A stretch of 64,000 bases of DNA, taken from contig OW121857.1 in assembly GCA_933228895.1 (NCBI GenBank), forward strand, positions 72,969,672 to 73,033,671, in the 5' to 3' direction. Source of the DNA: Platycnemis pennipes. Its lineage: Eukaryota; Arthropoda; Insecta; Odonata; Platycnemididae. Below, piece by piece: positions 49,990 to 62,200 of this stretch. A program made the translations under genes and the position numbers. Under the pieces are notes generated by a model. The model was not told the DNA's origin and made no database searches. It was given only the letters and a program-made list of their open reading frames with translations. Position 1 is the stretch's first letter. Each line of letters begins with the position of its first letter.

Positions 49990-50280
49990 AGCCTTTTAGC
50001 TAACCTCAACATATGTGCATACGTAATGCTTCTCTTTCACATCCTTCACTACATTCTCTATACGTCTCACACGATGCATTTCTTTGCCGTTCTTCCCATA
50101 CACTTGTCCATCGACAATTGTCTTCATCAAACTATCACATCTCTGGGCGTGGCCAATTAGTTATCTCGTCTTCTTTTTAAGGTTTTCAAGAGATATCTCT
50201 TTTCACCCACTCTTCTTAGGTCTTCGTTAGTCACTCGGTCGATTCATTTTATCTTCCTTTTCTTAGTTTTCATAGTTTGA
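49990..50280 (-). pseudogene. broken 3' end of a non-LTR retrotransposon ORF (copy 3)
   Basis: The minus-strand translation gives RVTNEDLRRVGEKRYLLKTL, KRRRDN, a stop, then MKTIVDGQVYGKNGKE, RRIENVVKDVKEKHYV and a degraded RLA segment. These are the same blocks, in the same order, as the fragments at 3.1-3.4 and 23.6-23.9 kb. Stops and a frameshift near the RRRDN block and near HYV show it is inactive. All three copies are on the minus strand. Confidence 0.75.
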
Positions 50281-53200
50281 GCTTACGCCTTGAAGAGTTC
50301 CTTGGTTCAGGGCTGATTGGAAGGGAGAGAAGTGAGGGAGAATAGATCTTGAGAGGCTTGGAAGTTGTGCAATCCCTTTAGTAAGCGGATGTTATCCCAG
50401 TCCTTTCGCAGTCGACGACGCAGTTGAGATTTTGAATAGATTCGGAAGTCGAGGCGATATATTCCGAATTCTTTCTGAGTCTCCTTCGTTAGGTCAATCT
50501 GCCTCGTGCTGTCCTGTTCGGTCTCTCTCAACCCCTATCATCCACTGCCCTTTTTACTTCATACTCGTCTTGCCTTTCTCTTTCTCTCTCCCCAGTCGAT
50601 ACTCTCCGATCGTTAAAAAAAATGCCGCGTGTTGCTTTTAAAATTTCGTAGCGCGTCCATCCCCCGACCATTCCTGCCACATTTTTTCATCTCCTGACTT
50701 CTCTTCCAGTGGTTTTTCCACCACCCCGCCTCCGCCTCTCTCCGCACTTACAATCTCTTTTCTAAGGGCGGATACCATATCGAGGATCCTTTCCGTCCCT
50801 CGCCTACGCCTAGGCCCGGTCCAGCGAACTCTTTTGATCCTGTCCGTGGGATAGCTGCATTAAGTGCTCATAGGCAAAAACGATCTCGCGATGTTTTTGT
50901 CCCCTTCATCGCATGGCCATGTCATGTTCATATTGATTCCTCACACCCCGTCAGAGGCTCAGAGTGGTGGGGGTTCATTCCTACCCCAAACCATGCGCGC
51001 TCAGCCTACACTCTTCTCGTCCCTCCCCCTTTTACCCATCACTGCTTCTTTGTTGTTCTCTTACATGAAGTTTCTCACCTCGAAGGAATTTTTGGTCAGT
51101 CCATTATTGTCCGTTTTTGGCTTGGCGGCGGGCTCGTCCACTGCTTTCCTCTTCTGAGGAAGCCGCTCCGTGCACAGCAAGCGAATTAATCCCCTCTTCC
51201 CCCTATTCTAATTTCTCCCTTGTTTCCCCTATCTCGAACGCCTCATTTAAATACTACCGCGCAAGTCGTGCGATCCCACGTTCCGGACAAAATTCTCGTC
51301 GCGGGAGTGAATGCGGTATTTCTACGACTCTATTTGTGTCCACTTTCACGCCCCCGAAGCAGATGGGTGAATTCTATATTTTAAAGAATCGGAAATGGAA
51401 CGAGATCGTCACGCTATAAGCATGAAATATAAATTTTCCTGACATTCCTTTCATTCACAAAAATAATTCTAAAAGGAAAAACTGTGCCATAAATGTTTCC
51501 ATGCAGATAACAATATCTACTAAAGGTATCCCTAAATTCAACAAAGGAAGTAGTGTGTTATCAGGTTTGTTCTCATCGTTTCAATTTGAAATTGATTTTT
51601 AATGCTTAAACGTTTAAGTTATTTCTTATTTAGGAAAGGGAATATAACTAATACATTGTATACGTTACCCTTTCTGACGCAAAAAAACGCTTCGGAAATG
51701 AAAATAGGAGCTTTAAAACTTTTCATAAGTAACAAGGTGAATTATTTAACTTATATCACCAAATATAGGTCTTGTTTTAAGTGTGGAATGCCTGGTTTTA
51801 CTATGAATGCTGATTTTAAATACACGTTAGGAGCAATGTGAAAATGCATTTTGATTAGTGTTTATTTGCTCCATTGAAAAGAGTAGAGAATACGGAGTAT
51901 TGCAAAACGGATTTGCACGCCTTATCCTGACCCTTACGAACCCTTATCTGCCTTAAATCGAGTGGGGACGGTTAGAAGAAAGGGAGTGAGGGGAGTGGGA
52001 ACCTTGAAGGGTTACGCTGTGAAGGACCTTTCCCAACAGTACTCAACCCCTCCCTCTCTAGTCTTTCTTCTACTCCTCAAGACCCACCCTCCTTCCTCTC
52101 TACCTCCCTCTCCTTCCATCTCTCCTTGGGCAGCCAAAGTGTCAACACCAGGCCCATATTTCACGTTCTAAGTGGAGCAATTACCGTTACATTTTATACG
52201 GCTGGGAAGTCATTCTGTGGGAGAGACCTCCCAGATACAGGCGAACGAACCCCTCCCCCCACCCCTAAGCCACCCACCGCTCTCAAAAACTCCTCATTCC
52301 CTCCCTTCCCCTCTTTCTAGACCCTCCTCCCCCCCCCCCCTACAGCGGGCGGACAATGCATCTGGACCCACCGACAAACCTTCCCTCTTTCTTTTCCCTC
52401 AAAGTCCTTCAAAGAGATGAAGCGGGGAGGATGCGATAGGGGCGTTTAAATGCGGGATGGTATCTTCCCACTCTAGTGCTTAAAAAATCCCGCAAGACAC
52501 TCCAAGATGCGAGAATGCATTGGACGGTGTTGGATTAAGAAAAAATTATCCCTCACGGCAGCGAATAGGATCGAAGAACAAATTATTTTATCTTATTTTT
52601 GGATTTATTTTTCAATTTCAGTTTTTCCGACTTTTTCACTCTTGAAGTCTATTTGGTAAGGGGCTAAGTTTTGTTGTTGGTGAAATTTGGCATCGACGCC
52701 GACCCCCAAAATGCGGCAACGCCGCGGTGACGGTGGACTGCCAGTTATACGTCACGACGGCGTGGTGCTTCTGATTTATGGCTCCTGACCTTGTTTAAGG
52801 ACTCCCGTGCCCCTCCCACAATTCCTTATAACCGACCCAGCGTTGCCCTTCCCCCAACAATCTATCGCTTCCTCCCCGCCCTCTACTCCTCCTCCTCAGC
52901 CCTCTTCCACCCCAATATTTCCCTCTCTCACAAACCCCCTCATTTCTTCAAATGCCCCTCTCCCTCTCGTCTCATTTTTATAACACTTTCTCGGTTTTCC
53001 CACGCGCTTCTGCTAGACTCGCTGCGATCAGACAATCCCCATCCTCTCTCCTAACCCTTCACAGCTCCGTCAAGTACCTCGTCGGAGGTTTTTATGTCCG
53101 CTACATGGTTTTGTGCCCCTCGTCCTCTCTTCCTGCATCGAAAACTCCGCGATCGGGTCCACTCCGTCCCCGGCGGTCTATATTTTTATGGCCCTCTTTC

Positions 53201-56200
53201 TCTTCGCGTTCACCTCCCGCTGTTCAGCGCCCTCTCCTCCCCACTCAGTTCCTATCTCCCTCCCTCTCATCCGGATGGCGAATGGATGAGGGGTCCACTA
53301 CGGAGGTGAGAACACTTCGACCTCACTTTCTCCTTATCTTCCGGCCGTAACCAAATCCATTTAAATCTTTCCTTATCTCCCTGGCATCCCTCCCGTCCCC
53401 CTAGCTCTCTCGTCGAGGCGGTTTCGACTCAATGATCGAGCGTTTAGCTCAAAACAGCTCGCCGTACTCGAGGAAATTTATGCTCATCCACCTTTGTTTT
53501 CTTGAAATGCTCTCCGTCTCGGAGATGGTGAATTTTTTCGATGCCCTTTGAAATGGGATCGTAAAAAGTAAGGTGTTAAAGCGTTCGCGGTGCCGCGAGA
53601 ATGCGTCATCTTCCCACTATTTTGCGGGAATATCGTGTTTCACGAATGCAGGAGAGCTTTCCCAGATTGAGTCATTCCCTACCGCGGCAAGTGATATTAC
53701 TTTGATTCATTTTCCCCTGTACTCGGGAATTTTAAGTGACTTGGGGTGGTTATTTTGACTTCGTGGACGTCGGATTTCCGCCTCGCTGTCATAGGAATGT
53801 GAATATGCACAGGCATGCGAGGCTGGAGGGAACTCGTCTTCCACGACTCTAGCCAGCAGTAAAATATTTTACGGCGCCAAGCCATGGTTGTCGTGTCTTG
53901 GCGTGTCGTTTTGATTTCTCTCGTTGTCTTTCCTCGGAGCTCTTGCCTCCTTTTGTTTCTCTCGCACATCTTTACTTCCGCGTGCGAATATTCTCACTTC
54001 TAATGTTTGCTCTTGCGTCCCATCACGCATAAGTCAGCATAACGTATGCTGGAGATACGAAGATGATAGTTGACCAGAAATCACCTCTCTTCTTCATTCG
54101 ATGCTTAAGATAGTCCTTGGGAACACTTTGTTCAATGTTGATAATGCACTTAGCATATCCACGTATCTGAAGGCTTGAGTTACAGAGCTGTTGCCGTGAT
54201 GTAGTAGAAAAAAATAATTTCCTATTGTAGTTAAATAAATTAAAATTATTTCGAAAGGGTGAATAATGAAGACAAGAGCTCTCTACTTTCTGTTTACTTA
54301 GAATTTAACGCCATGCTATTGTACGCATTGTGAACAAGAGTTTTATTTATTTATTATATTTCAGTTGATGTGGCTTCTTCAATTTTGTTTAATGTTCTTC
54401 CACAAATTCTTGTTGTATAATTTTTGCATTATTATAGCTTTTTGGAGAAATAAAATATTATCAATTATCAAATATATGATTTGAAACTGACATGCATATT
54501 CTCTATTTGTCGTTGAAAGGACAGAATATTATGCAGTGCGGTAACAAGTAAGATTCCCGCACAAATCAGCAGTGATATGGTTTTTTCCGGTCGAAAAACA
54601 GTCTTTTAATCCAATATTTACTTCTCATGAAAATGATAATTGGGTATTACCACTTCAACGGGAAACAAGTCAGAGAGGTTAGTATTAATTCCACTCGGAA
54701 GAAAAAATAGGGAATCAATAATTTACAAATATTTTCACTCGAGGGGAGAGGAGATGTCTCTGGAGAATTCCATGGGCATTTAAAAACCATTCCGGTCTGT
54801 TCCCCTACGTTTCGAAGCGTCAGCAGAATTAGCGGTCAGGAGCTGGGAAGTCATTACGAAATAGCTGGGATGTCTGGTACGGATAGGGTTTGCGTCGCGA
54901 AAAACCAGTATTAGCCGTTTTTCCTCGCCGGGCATAAATATTCCCACAGCCTCCACGAGAAGGGGTATTGCGAAGATCGCGACAGGCTCCGCTTTAATTC
55001 CCTTTCGACGATGTCGCTATATTCCGAGCGGGAATGATTCCCTCCTCCAGGTCCACACGCAGGAGAGGGCTTCATTCTGCTAGCCACCCCCATTCCCCCC
55101 TCCATTAACCCCCACTTTGCCGCTCCTCCTCTCGAAGACGAGGCAGAAACAAAAGAGTGGGGAAAATGCGATCCTTCGTGTCCTGAACTCTTGGAAAAAT
55201 CCGGTCCGGTGACCATGGTGGGTAGGCTGGGTTGGGCGAGTAGGGGGGAAAAAGCGGTCATGCTGGTTCCCGATAAACTTTGAGACAATCCCGCGAAACT
55301 GGCCGACGTTTCTTTGAATTCAATTTTCTGCGGAAGGAGACGGTGTTTTTTTCCCCATTCCCGGACCAAAAAAAAATCCCACATGGGGTGTCCGGATGGG
55401 GGATGGAGGGGCTTGGAGGTTTTAATCCGGGGGTAGTTTCCTGTTGATCGGAACGGTCTCGATCGCGGGGGAGTATGAAGCGGAACCGTTCTCGTGGAAT
55501 GGGAAGGAACGGTTGAAGAGACGGGATAGCACTCACGTGACAGAAATGTCGGTGCGGTCGTCCGTCCCTCGGTTTCGCCGTGGAAAAGTGCTTGACACGA
55601 GGCGGGAAGGTAGGTCCGCCTGCGTGAATGGCGAGCCCTTATATAGGAAGCAGGAACGGTGACTTAATGATTCTTTTGTTCCCCTCCTCCCCCTGCTCCA
55701 ACTCGTACGTTTTTATCGCTTTATTTAGAACGGGTTCCGTGCGAGCGCAGAGGAAATATGTTATTGCACAGTATGTGATGATGTGATAAAGAGAAACTAC
55801 TGAGCGCATTGCCAGCGCATGTAATTTCTTGTTCATGGTTGAGGTGGAAGACCTTTAATTGTCTCTGTGGTGTAGAAGAGGGGGTTCGTCTTTCCTTGAA
55901 GGAAGCCTCGACGTCTACGTTGCTTCTTTCTTTTGTTCTTGTCCAAGTGGATAGTGATAGCATCTATACATCCCCATACAGTAACAATTTTATAATCATG
56001 GCGTAATGCTTTAAAATGATTATCGTATGAAGTAATGTGAGACATTTACCAAACATTTAGTGGTACCATGAATAGCACCCCACTTAAAAACAACTCAGCC
56101 TATGAGGATTTATGGAGTTAGAAGGAAGGAATTTTAGAGAGAAAACCGGCGTACGCATAACGGTAGACGTCATGGGGTTCACGGCTTTGCGTCGCATCCG

Positions 56201-56587
56201 ACGGACGGAGTAATGAACTTAAAGTGCTCTCCACAATTCATCCTAGTAGGTATTACTCTATCAGCCGGGATCAGTACCTTTACCTGAACTTGAGAAGCCA
56301 TCAGACATTCTTGCCACACATCTTTGAGATCAGAGAAATGATTTTTTAAACATATCTGTGGATGGTCATTCTGATTTTCATTTTGCTTCAACGATTTAAA
56401 GCCCCCTAATATTATTATTTAGACTATTACTCGATACGTTTTCGCCAATAAATAATTCAATTCCTTTCTGTCAAATTTGGTGGAAATTACAGGTATCCCT
56501 TATATCTTACTTCGTGAAGGGTGGTTGAACTCTAGTTCATCAGACATTCCATCCAGGGAATCTGTGGTGCATCTTCACCATGACATT
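50281..56587. other. non-genic spacer
   Basis: C/T-rich blocks occur at 50500-51240, 52040-52340 and 52790-53400, and a mixed GC-rich block at 54900-55630. The rest is AT-rich. No gene or repeat family was recognised. Confidence 0.55.
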
Positions 56588-56740
56588 GCATCTACATCTA
56601 CATTACATAATACCCTGCAAGCCACCTGAAAGGTGTATGGCAGGGGCAGACGAGAGGAAGCACATTGTAATTGAACAATCCTAGCTCTTCGCTTATTTGC
56701 TATCGTTTCGATACAACGTGTATAGAACCTCCTCACCTCA
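56588..56740 (-). mobile_element. LINE tail repeat, copy D
   Basis: The core at 56588-56651, read on the minus strand, gives CTGCCATACACCTTTCAGG, TGGCTTGCAGGGTATTATG and a GTAGATGTAGATG tail. The bases up to about 56740 probably belong to the same 3' UTR, but their upper limit is uncertain. Confidence 0.7.
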
Positions 56741-57544
56741 CCAACCGCCTCCCTATTCTTAGAATGATGGCGGGGAGGGAATAGGATACGAGGGCGTGGT
56801 GGCAGTCGTGTCGGTGGCCCGTGTAGGGTGCTGCTTTTAGTCCGCGTGTAGTCCGGCTCGGGTACTATCGGGCGTGGGTGTCTGAATTCCGATAAGGAGC
56901 CGCGCTCTCGTTTGGCGAGGCCGTTCCTTGGAAAACACGTGGACCGCATTCCGACTCCTTCTCCTCCCCACCTTCTCTTCCCTCCCCCCGATGAGTCGTC
57001 GCCTTGCCTAAGGAGCTCGAAATGAGGGCGGCGATCGCGGTGGTCGAATGCAGAACAGGCAGCACTGGACGTAATTAGCGGAGTGTCGTGCCACTAGCGT
57101 CAGCGTCTTCATGCTGAACAGACACATGCCGGAAGGGTGTGTATGCGTTGGACACTACCAGAGGTTCAGGCTCGGGGGATGAAGTTGCTACATCATACAT
57201 GCATTTTGGAGTGTATACTTTCAACTGAAGGAAGCATAAAACATTTAAAAAAAAATAATATATATATATATTCTGGCATAACATGGATTTAATTACTTCC
57301 CACGTGATTTCCGTTCGATTTTCCGTAGTGTATTTGCGCTGTTTTAAGATTGCATTGATTAAATATCCATATATACTCACACCGGGCTCGTAATAATAAA
57401 AAGAGTCCATGCGTTTTTCGAAGGATAGTCCATTATTGGGAAAAAATTCGTAAAAAAATGAGTGAGTGGTAAGAATTTCCAGAGAAAAATCTCTATAGAA
57501 TAAAGAAAGGGGTATAAGGCTAGATGAGGTGGAAGTTTAACATA
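56741..57544. other. non-genic spacer between LINE tails
   Basis: GC-rich to 57060, then AT-rich with an AT microsatellite at about 57256-57270. Confidence 0.55.
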
Positions 57545-57632
57545 CATCTACATCTACATAATACCCTGCAAGCCACCATAAAGGTGTGTGGCAGGGGGTG
57601 AACTCTCACCAAACATGCACTACATATCATGC
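57545..57632 (-). mobile_element. LINE tail repeat, copy E (best preserved)
   Basis: On the minus strand it reads GTGCATGTTTGGTGAGAG, TTCACCCCCTGCCACACACC, TTTATGGTGGCTTGCAGGGT, ATTATGTAGATGTAGATG. It is the cleanest copy and served as the reference for the others. It lies less than 1 kb from copy D in the same orientation. Confidence 0.75.
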
Positions 57633-58549
57633 ATAAAAAAAGGATCAGTACTTTTATAGGTACTGTTCAAAACTACGCTATTTAAAAAAAGATAAAAATA
57701 GCAAAACATACATGCAAAAACATGCCGTTAGTTGGGTTAGTTATAAGTCCTTATACCAACATGCAGCTACCAATGTTATCCATTGCTACACTCGTACTGG
57801 ATATATTTACCGTTATTCATATCCCTAATAGTACGAGGAAAAAAGGACATATTGACGGTACAAATTGCTATTTTCCACAAATTATTTTGCGAAAATTTGT
57901 AATTTGTTCTATTGATAACCCTTATTGTTAAAATTGTATTCCTTGAAAGGAAACTCGCCTAATTGTTTTTCATTTGAACACGTTTCATATAATCTCCATT
58001 GCGTAAATTTTGGAGTGGACAATAATACACTGGTAGCAGAATTTAATAAGCAAAAACTAAAGAAATACTGGAAGCTAACAGAAAAATACGTGAAATGAAT
58101 TGATATCGATGGTGTCATTGTCGTTGGTAATCGATTTATTTGACGGCTTATTCTGGCACTTCTGGCCACAAATCTTCTTAAAATGACGCAATATTTCATT
58201 TAATATCTTAAATATTTGCTCATTGTATCTTATCCAAGGCATTTGGCAGTAGGTTTTACGTTCAACTTTCCCTTATCGATTGCCTTCAGGAGGTTTCTTC
58301 GAGTCTTACGATGTGTTCGATTAGGTTGTCCGATATTCGTTTCTGGCTAGACGAAATCTCCTCCGCTAACTTATTCTGAAGCCCGATATTTCTAATGTTC
58401 TCTCATATTTTCTGCGCGTATCATTTACTATTGTGAGTTGATTTGGAATAAATTAGAATATCCTGATACTCTTCTTTTTTTAATTAAGATTTTAATTTTT
58501 ACTTATTTCAATTGAAGTGTACATTTTGTATTGTCTGTGTGGATTTATT
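57633..58549. other. AT-rich intron ahead of the homothorax-like exon
   Basis: No repeat or coding sequence was recognised. Composition shifts to pyrimidine-rich only at the splice site. Confidence 0.55.
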
Positions 58550-58584
58550 TTTTAACAGTTTCTCTTCTTTCTTTGTCTTTACAG
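58550..58584 (+). promoter_or_regulatory. 3' splice site of the homothorax-like exon
   Basis: A near-continuous pyrimidine tract, with only two A and one G between 58559 and 58584, ends in TTTACAG. A branch-point-like TTTTAAC lies just upstream, with its candidate A at 58555, about 30 nt before the exon. An earlier AG at 58557-58558 would add 26 nt and shift the frame, so 58584 is the preferred acceptor. Confidence 0.75.
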
Positions 58585-58726
58585 CGGCCTCCCTCGTCTT
58601 CGTTGTCTTATCCGGGCCCGGGCGTAAACGAAGATGCCCGTTCACCTGCTTCAGGGGGCACACCAGGGCCACTATCCCAACAGCCCCCTGGCTCCCAGCA
58701 GAGCGCTGATAACAACAGTGAGGCAG
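58585..58726 (+). CDS. hth: internal exon of a homothorax/MEIS-type TALE homeobox gene (inter-domain linker)
   Basis: The exon is 142 nt, starts in phase 0 and ends in phase 1. It reads RPPSSSLSYPGPG, then an acidic NEDARSP stretch, SGGTPGPLSQQ, a PGSQQSADNN run and NSEAG. Homothorax/MEIS proteins join the N-terminal Meis (HM) domain, which binds Extradenticle/PBX, to the C-terminal TALE homeodomain through a disordered linker. In vertebrate MEIS1 this linker contains RSGGTPGP followed by GDNSSEQGDG, the same order and spacing as here. The protein is a nuclear DNA-binding cofactor of Hox/Exd complexes. A polypyrimidine tract with AG lies directly upstream and CAG|GTTAGT directly downstream. 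Neither the HM-domain nor the homeodomain exons were recognised in the window, so they should lie in other parts of a gene with very large introns. The phase-1 end fits continuation into a GDG-type sequence. Another S/P/G-rich nuclear protein is possible but less likely. The family assignment rests on remembered family motifs, not on a search. Confidence 0.72.
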
Positions 58727-58732
58727 GTTAGT
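58724..58732 (+). promoter_or_regulatory. 5' splice site with an in-frame stop just inside the intron
   Basis: CAG|GTTAGT matches the donor consensus except at +3, where T replaces the usual purine. If the donor is not used, the frame reads E-A-G and stops at TAG (58729-58731). A retained intron would therefore give a protein ending at the linker, without a homeodomain. Homeodomain-less isoforms of Homothorax are known in Drosophila; whether this species makes one at this junction is inference. Confidence 0.65.
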
Positions 58733-58934
58733 AATCGAATTGAAATGCAAGATACGTTGGATCAAAATCAGTTTATATGTATTTAAGGAAAAACAAACGA
58801 AATAGAGATGCTACTAAAAATTATAATTGGCTACATATCAAATCGGACCATATTATTTGTATATTAATGCTTTGTGGTATGAAACTAAAAGGAAGTCCTT
58901 ATGCTTTACTTGGTGGAACCGCGTGATTGTAGCT

Positions 58935-59092
58935 AATAGAAAAACCACTTTGTAAGACTCCACAAAATTTATTGTGACACTGACCTAGGTTTTGATTGTA
59001 TACCAGGACCTTGAAGATGATTGGTATACAACTGAAACCTAGGTCGGTGTCACAATAAATGTTGTGGAATCTTACAAAGTGGTTTTTCTATT
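58935..59092. repeat. nested foldback element downstream of the homothorax-like exon
   Basis: Outer arms of about 58 nt run from AATAGAAAAACCACTTTG to GACCTAGGTTT, and are mirrored from AACCTAGGTC to CAAAGTGGTTTTTCTATT. An inner pair, TTGTATACCA and TGGTATACAA, sits in the loop. An AATAAA lies in the right arm at 59054-59059. The text around AGATGATTGGTATACAACTG recalls linker sequences of some retroelements, but I could not assign a family. Confidence 0.75.
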
Positions 59093-59149
59093 TGACTACT
59101 TTGTCGTATTAAAAGAAAGAGATGATTACGTAGGTACTTGGATATAATG

Positions 59150-59235
59150 TTGTACTGCTGAGTGGAGGATTCAGGTTTGAATTCGGAATACGCGTTTATG
59201 AAACCCTACTATTTAAGGGCTTAATGAGCAATTTT
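59150..59235 (+). mobile_element. SINE-like copy (weak)
   Basis: GATTCAGGTTTGAATTCGGA resembles a B box. The remainder is not diagnostic. Confidence 0.25.
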
Positions 59236-62200
59236 GTAGTTAAAAACAATTTCTCGTCAAAACGGAAGCAACCAAAATGTGGCTCAGAAATACTTAATTT
59301 CCTGCTGTAAAAATTGAGAGTAAAAATTAGTAACATGAAATAAGCTACTTTAATTACGACTGTGCGATCGGTCAAGGGCTTGAGTACAATTTTTATGCCA
59401 AAAGAGTTTAGTTGGTGCTTTCTAAAACGTTTCTGCAGAAAGTGGAAGAGAAATAAACTTCAGTCGCGAGAAAATTGAGCCGTCCATTGGGTCACATTGC
59501 TATTAATTTTAGGGGGTGGGATTTAAAGTGCAAAGCCGTAATGTTTCCCCTAAGAATATTCCATCCTTGTGCCGGCCTCTTCTCTTCAGTGGCTCCACCA
59601 TCGAGGGGCGCGGCGAGGAGAGCAAACGTAGGAAAAAAAGGGAGCATTTTGTTGCGATACACGTCATATTTCATTCCGGGCGGACCTTTATCTGCCTGTC
59701 AATGGCATTGCAATGAATATCGCCAACCAATCGTTTTATACTTCTCATGCTTCATTCGCTTGACAGTCCTCCTCATTCGTTATTCCGCTCAAACAAGTTT
59801 TGACACGTAACTGTACATTCATTTGGATCCGATGGTGTGTTTCACGAGATTTTAATATGGTCGAGAGAGATTAGGCCTCGTCTGCGAATAGTCTAAAGAG
59901 TTGCTCGCTTTGAGTAGGTCAAGGAACGCCAAGTTGTTGCTTTTTAATTCTTTTTCTCTCGCCACAGATTTTCTCTCTTTTCCGGGGATAAATGGGTATT
60001 TAAATCGAAGCTTCTGTTACCTATTGTAATATATCACTTTCTCTTCTTACCTCTTTTAAATTAATTAGAGAGGTTTTGTAGGGTGGAATAGCTAATTGAA
60101 TGATGCATGAAGTATCTTCTTCTACATAGGCCTTCTTAATTATATAACTCCTTCTATTAGTGCAAAGGAAATGTGTCTAATTTAAGCAGTGGGATAATAA
60201 AAATATAAGGCAAGTAATTAACTTCGGTTATTACCGATTTGGCTATCAAGCATTTCGAGTTGCTTTAGGTAGTCTTGCTTTGGACACGTGAATCATGTTT
60301 GTTTACAGGTTAAAGTTTGAAATGATTCTGTAATGTGACCCTAACACTTGGGATGCTTTTAAACTAATTATAGCCGATTTATTTCATTTTCAATGCCGCT
60401 TGTAGCGATTTCAAAAACGAAGCATGTATTTTGTTTATTTGATAGAAAGTTTCATCTAATTTGTGCCAGGAAGTTAAAAAGTTAGGTTCGTCACCGATTC
60501 ATACCTATGCCTTTTTAACGCTGTATTGACTCTTAATTTTTTAACCTACCTAACCTTGCCTGTTTTCTAACTTGCTTTTGCATTTATCATATGGTGTCCT
60601 CCGATACACTCTTAAGTAATACAATAATTTTGAGTTGAGCCATTGTGATGATTCATCCTCGCTAAATAAACTATAGAAAGATCTTAAGTTCAAATATATG
60701 AGTATGTTTTTACACATCCTTGAGACACTTAGAGCCACAAAATGCCAGTGTTACTGAGAGAACTTTATTGTTTTGAGGTATTAATTGATTGAGTACGGGG
60801 TATACTCTGACATACATATTTCCAGCGGTCTCCAGAGTTCCTTTGTATAACGAATCCAAATTGGTTTCATTATTCTCAATTATATGCACTAACAAGAGAG
60901 TAGGGTTATATATATCTCGGTTTTACTAGCCGCTACTGAAATGATTCGCTCCCAGAATTATCGCATTTCGGAACTCAAGCCACTTGCTTTGAAAAGTTGA
61001 TTTCTTTGCGACACGACGTAACCTTCCGGAATAGCTTCGAAAACAAGCAGCGGAGCATATCGCTGGACATAGTGACGCGGTCAGTCAATGAAGCAAAAGT
61101 TCCTCGCTGGAAGCCACACACACACACATCTTTCGATTTTTTCGTATTCGGGGCGCAAAAAGAATACTTGATGGCACACACCCGAGATCTTCCACTCTGA
61201 GTCACAGGAGCAAGCATTCACAATCAGGCCGAGGGAGGGAAATAATTTCCAGCGGTTGCGGGAGGATTGAAAAAAAAAATTGTAACGATAAACAAATGAT
61301 CGCTCGCCCCCCTCGAAAAGGGAGCTCCTTAACAATCTCATTCTTTCATCTGCTTCTCTTCCGAGTCCATCGTCCATCCCACCCGATTCCACTCTCTCCC
61401 CTCAAGCCTTCAGCATCTCCTTTGATGGGACCGACACATCCGCCGTACCCTCTTGGTATATCTCAGCACGTGCAAAGGTCTTTTACCCCATTCCACTCAT
61501 GCAAGAGGATTCCCTCCCCTCCAACTCCCCTCCCCCTTTGCCTCCATCCTCCTCACAACGGGCACGCATGCCTACACTTGCCGCCTTGACCCCCGGCTGA
61601 CGAGAACAAGAGAGGAACGCAAAGGATCCCGCGTCATCCGCCTTCTTCGCAAAGCGCTCGCGGTGGCCATCCCCGCCAATCGGAGTGAATTATGCACCCA
61701 GATTCCCTCCAATGGGAGGTGATGAAGACTCTTTCGCTCCTCTCCGGAGGGTCTCAAGTTCAACCCAGCCACGTCCAAGCCGGCGAGATGGATTAGACTT
61801 TCCGCCTCCCACGTTCCTACCCCTTGCAGTCCTCTCAAACCCCCCAGCACACCCCCGCACGGGATCCAGCGAGAGGCGACACAAATCACTCACTCAACCC
61901 CCTCCTCCAACCCCTTTTAATTCCTTTTAACTCCGCTTATGAGAGTAAATCGCGGGCGTGACGGAGGGTGACGGGACCACGGACAATTATTTCATTAAAT
62001 GGAGCGAAAACGGGCAGGTTGCTTGCTCTCTCGCGTGAGGGAGTCTCGGCACGACGTGATACATCATAGTCTGTTTAACGGATTGTGTTATCCCTTACCC
62101 ATCCTCCCCCGATCACAGTACACGACTTCGTAATTTACCGACACATAAATTGATTCATATTTTTCCCACTCGGTCGCAGAGATTTCGCCCTGTGTTGCAC

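Larger units (their letters stand above)
1..58584 (+). other. probable upstream intron sequence of the homothorax-like gene
   Basis: If the exon assignment is right, and no exon has been missed, everything before 58585 lies within one or more introns read left to right. Consistent with this, the only protein homology seen here belongs to broken retrotransposons. Short exons of under about 100 bp could have escaped notice, and so could an unrelated nested gene. Confidence 0.4.

Noticed and set aside
54911..55384. 157-codon open frame (-)
   Set aside because: No recognised domain and no splice or start context that sets it apart.
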